Below are positions 6,827 to 7,897 of a stretch of DNA of 7,897 bases, piece after piece. The translations under genes and the position numbers were made by a program. This stretch comes from Desulfatitalea sp. GTDB taxonomy: Bacteria; Desulfobacterota; Desulfobacteria; Desulfobacterales; Desulfosarcinaceae. How positions within the stretch are numbered: the stretch's first letter is position 1; each line of letters begins with the position of its first letter. The notes under the pieces were generated by a model. The model saw only the letters and a list, made by a program, of their open reading frames with translations. It was not told the origin of the DNA and ran no database searches. The DNA is taken from NCBI GenBank assembly GCA_013041835.1, contig JABDRH010000362.1, positions 1-7,897 on the forward strand. The letters run 5' to 3'.

Positions 6827-6867
6827 AAGCCTGAACACGGTATCCGCCATGGCGTCCGTGCAGGCTT
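6827..6867. repeat. Nested inverted repeat, possible structured element
   Basis: The outer arms AAGCCTG/CAGGCTT (7 bp, perfect) enclose CACGG/CCGTG (5 bp, perfect), which enclose the 10-bp palindrome CGCCATGGCG (6845-6854). As RNA this would form a bulged stem of about 12 bp plus an apical stem. There is no T tail and no gene directly on either side. It could be a dispersed repetitive element, a recombination site or a small structured RNA; none can be shown from one copy. Confidence 0.45.
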
Positions 6868-7020
6868 CAACACCACATCTGCGCCGTTACAACGACATGT
6901 AATCCACGAAGCGGAGCGACATTCTTTTGCAAACCCACTTGAAGTAAAAGCACTACCGCTGCTGCCTGCTGTGAAATAATCGACACCCTAGGCGGCAAGC
7001 ACAACCAATCAAACAAAGGA

Positions 7021-7598
7021 GAACTTGGCGGCGTAATCGTGGAATCGGATCTCGGCTACGCCGCGACAAACTATACCAGCGGATACATGTCGTCCTGGTT
7101 TTCAGGCCGCCGGGTGCCTGACATTTGCGGGCTTTGCGGTACACGGCCCACGGCCGGCTACATCATACTGCCGGTCCAAAAAGGCGCGTATCTGGAAAAA
7201 GCCAATGGCTGGGGGGCTTTCAGCGGCACCTTCGCCGCGGCCCCAATGGTCGCGTGCGTATGCGCCCTGCTCAAAAAGGCGGATCCGAGCCTGACGCCGG
7301 CCGACATCAAGAACCTGCTTAATTTCACAGCCAGGGGTATCACCATGGGTGTCAATGCGCATAACGAGGAAGCCTGTCCAGGTCCGGATAAAGCCAACGG
7401 TCTATCCAACAGACTTCGGTCTTGCAGGCAAAGCCACCAAGGCGCGATTTGAATCGGTGTTCCGCGTTCAACTCGAGCCGGTCCATGAAGATCCGGCAGC
7501 ACCACCGTTTCGAGTCCAGGGAGAACTGCGTATGCCGGACGACATTCAGAGCATGATCGGTCAGTTGACAATCGGAAAAACACCTGCGATGTTTTCGG
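7021..7598 (+). pseudogene. Broken S8 (subtilisin-like) peptidase, C-terminal part only
   Basis: From 7021 the frame reads ELGGVIVESDLGYAATNY and then SGRRVPDICG, ILPVQKG, NGWGAFSGTFAAAPMVACV, LTPADIKNLL and TARGITMGV, which is the C-terminal half of an S8 subtilase. The domain with the catalytic Asp and His is absent and there is no credible start: a GTG at 7039 has no ribosome binding site, and the frame opens at 6943 without an ATG. The nucleophile motif GTSxAAP is GTFAAAP, with Phe (TTC, 7231-7233) for Ser, so it could not work. After PGPDKANGL (about 7378-7410) a shift of +1 is needed to continue as TDFGLAGKATKARFESV, the usual end of the domain. The ORF as it stands stops at 7452; the shifted frame continues with unrecognised sequence to about 7598, where it meets the FGE fragment. 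Confidence 0.8.
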
Positions 7599-7685
7599 AT
7601 GGCATGCCATCATGGGCGACAATCCTTCGTATTTTAGCGCGTGTGGAGACGACTGTCCGGTTGAAAACGTATCATGGCATGCCAT
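7599..7685. repeat. Two copies of a 12-bp palindrome, 75 bases apart
   Basis: ATGGCATGCCAT, a perfect palindrome, occurs at 7599-7610 and 7674-7685. Both copies are in the same frame and encode WHAI, in GWHAIM and SWHAIQ. Both Trp positions fit the FGE domain, so the repeat may be coincidence from codon choice, yet the first copy sits at the subtilase/FGE junction. Confidence 0.6.
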
Positions 7686-7897
7686 TCAGGAATTTATTCA
7701 AGAGCTGAACAGCAGGCAAGAAGGCACATACCGTCTCCCCACGGAAGCGCAATGGGAGTATGCTGCAAGATCAGGCTCGCGCACGGCTTTCGCAAACGGC
7801 GATATTTCCGTAACAGACTGTCAATTTGACGAAAACCTGAATGCCATGGGATGGTATTGCGGCAATGCGAAAGTGGCATACCCTGGATGTATTGATT
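7600..7897 (+). CDS. Formylglycine-generating-enzyme (FGE-sulfatase/SUMF1) domain fragment, 3' end outside window
   Basis: The frame runs open to the window edge and reads GWHAIMGDNPSYFSACGDDC, then PVENVSWHAIQEFI, YRLPTEAQWEYAARSG, AFANGDISVTDC and NLNAMGWYCGNAKV. These are the central motifs of the FGE-sulfatase domain, found in formylglycine-generating enzymes and in EgtB/PvdO-like nonheme iron enzymes. The normal N-terminal part (the F-x-M-G-S and V-T-Q motifs) is missing: homology begins at Trp 7600 and the only ATG is at 7612, without a ribosome binding site. The active-site cysteines and the WEW region would lie beyond the edge, so activity cannot be judged. Its position directly after a dead subtilase suggests a 5'-truncated gene fused to debris. 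Upstream of 7600 the same frame is open to 7489 but unlike the family. Confidence 0.7.

Larger units (their letters stand above)
6604..7020. other. Non-coding stretch upstream of mltF
   Basis: About 400 bases without a supported gene. It holds a candidate mltF promoter (6693-6721), a short hairpin (6727-6746) and a 41-base nested inverted repeat (6827-6867). The subtilase remnant on the right has an open frame back to 6943 but no recognisable homology before about 7021. Everything between 6870 and 7020 is unexplained. Confidence 0.5.

Noticed and set aside
6820..6905. Integron attC-like or tRNA-like element around the nested palindrome
   Set aside because: The attC core consensus sites are not present in the right places and no cloverleaf with a T-loop can be drawn.
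7349..7708. 119-codon + strand ORF as an independent gene
   Set aside because: Its first part is the frame-shifted end of the subtilase and its last part overlaps the FGE domain out of frame, so it is a composite of debris.

Overview
The window looks like chromosomal DNA of a GC-rich Gram-negative bacterium. A deltaproteobacterium of the Desulfosarcina/Desulfobacteraceae kind would fit, but that is an impression from gene style (a Gly-rich lipoprotein linker, a C-rich YkgJ protein, an S8/formylglycine-enzyme pair) and not from a marker gene. Two lipoprotein signal peptides and an outer-membrane-type lytic transglycosylase support a Gram-negative envelope.

Layout from left to right. (1) The 3' three quarters of a PepD-type aminoacyl-histidine dipeptidase on + (to 1112). 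(2) Convergent with it, an unrecognised 350-residue cysteine-bearing lipoprotein on - (1141-2193), preceded by two abutting inverted repeats (2232-2270). (3) A gap of about 400 bases with a short tandem duplication and a possible 14-codon ORF. (4) A YkgJ-type cysteine-cluster protein on - (2597-3313). (5) A decayed stretch with a frameshifted remnant of a 3-oxoadipate enol-lactonase-like alpha/beta hydrolase on + (about 3538-3694), a possible 35-residue basic protein on - with a very good ribosome binding site (3746-3853), and a perfect 14-bp hairpin (3868-3900). (6) A complete GGDEF diguanylate cyclase on + (4000-5043). (7) Convergent with it, an MltF-like lytic transglycosylase lipoprotein on - (5083-6603). 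(8) A non-coding stretch of about 400 bases with a nested palindrome (6827-6867). (9) At the right edge, a broken S8 subtilase whose catalytic serine is replaced by phenylalanine. It runs into the middle of a formylglycine-generating-enzyme (FGE-sulfatase) domain that leaves the window.

The four intact genes and the partial pepD are not one operon: strands alternate, gene ends are convergent (pepD/lipoprotein, cyclase/mltF), and functions are unrelated (dipeptide turnover, envelope, c-di-GMP signalling, peptidoglycan turnover). No mobile element, CRISPR array, tRNA or rRNA was seen. I did not find a convincing new multi-gene system. The points most worth a second look are the pseudogene graveyard at 3538-3700, the dead subtilase/FGE junction at 7021-7897, the lysine-substituted I-site of the cyclase, and the hairpins in front of the lipoprotein and of the small ORF.
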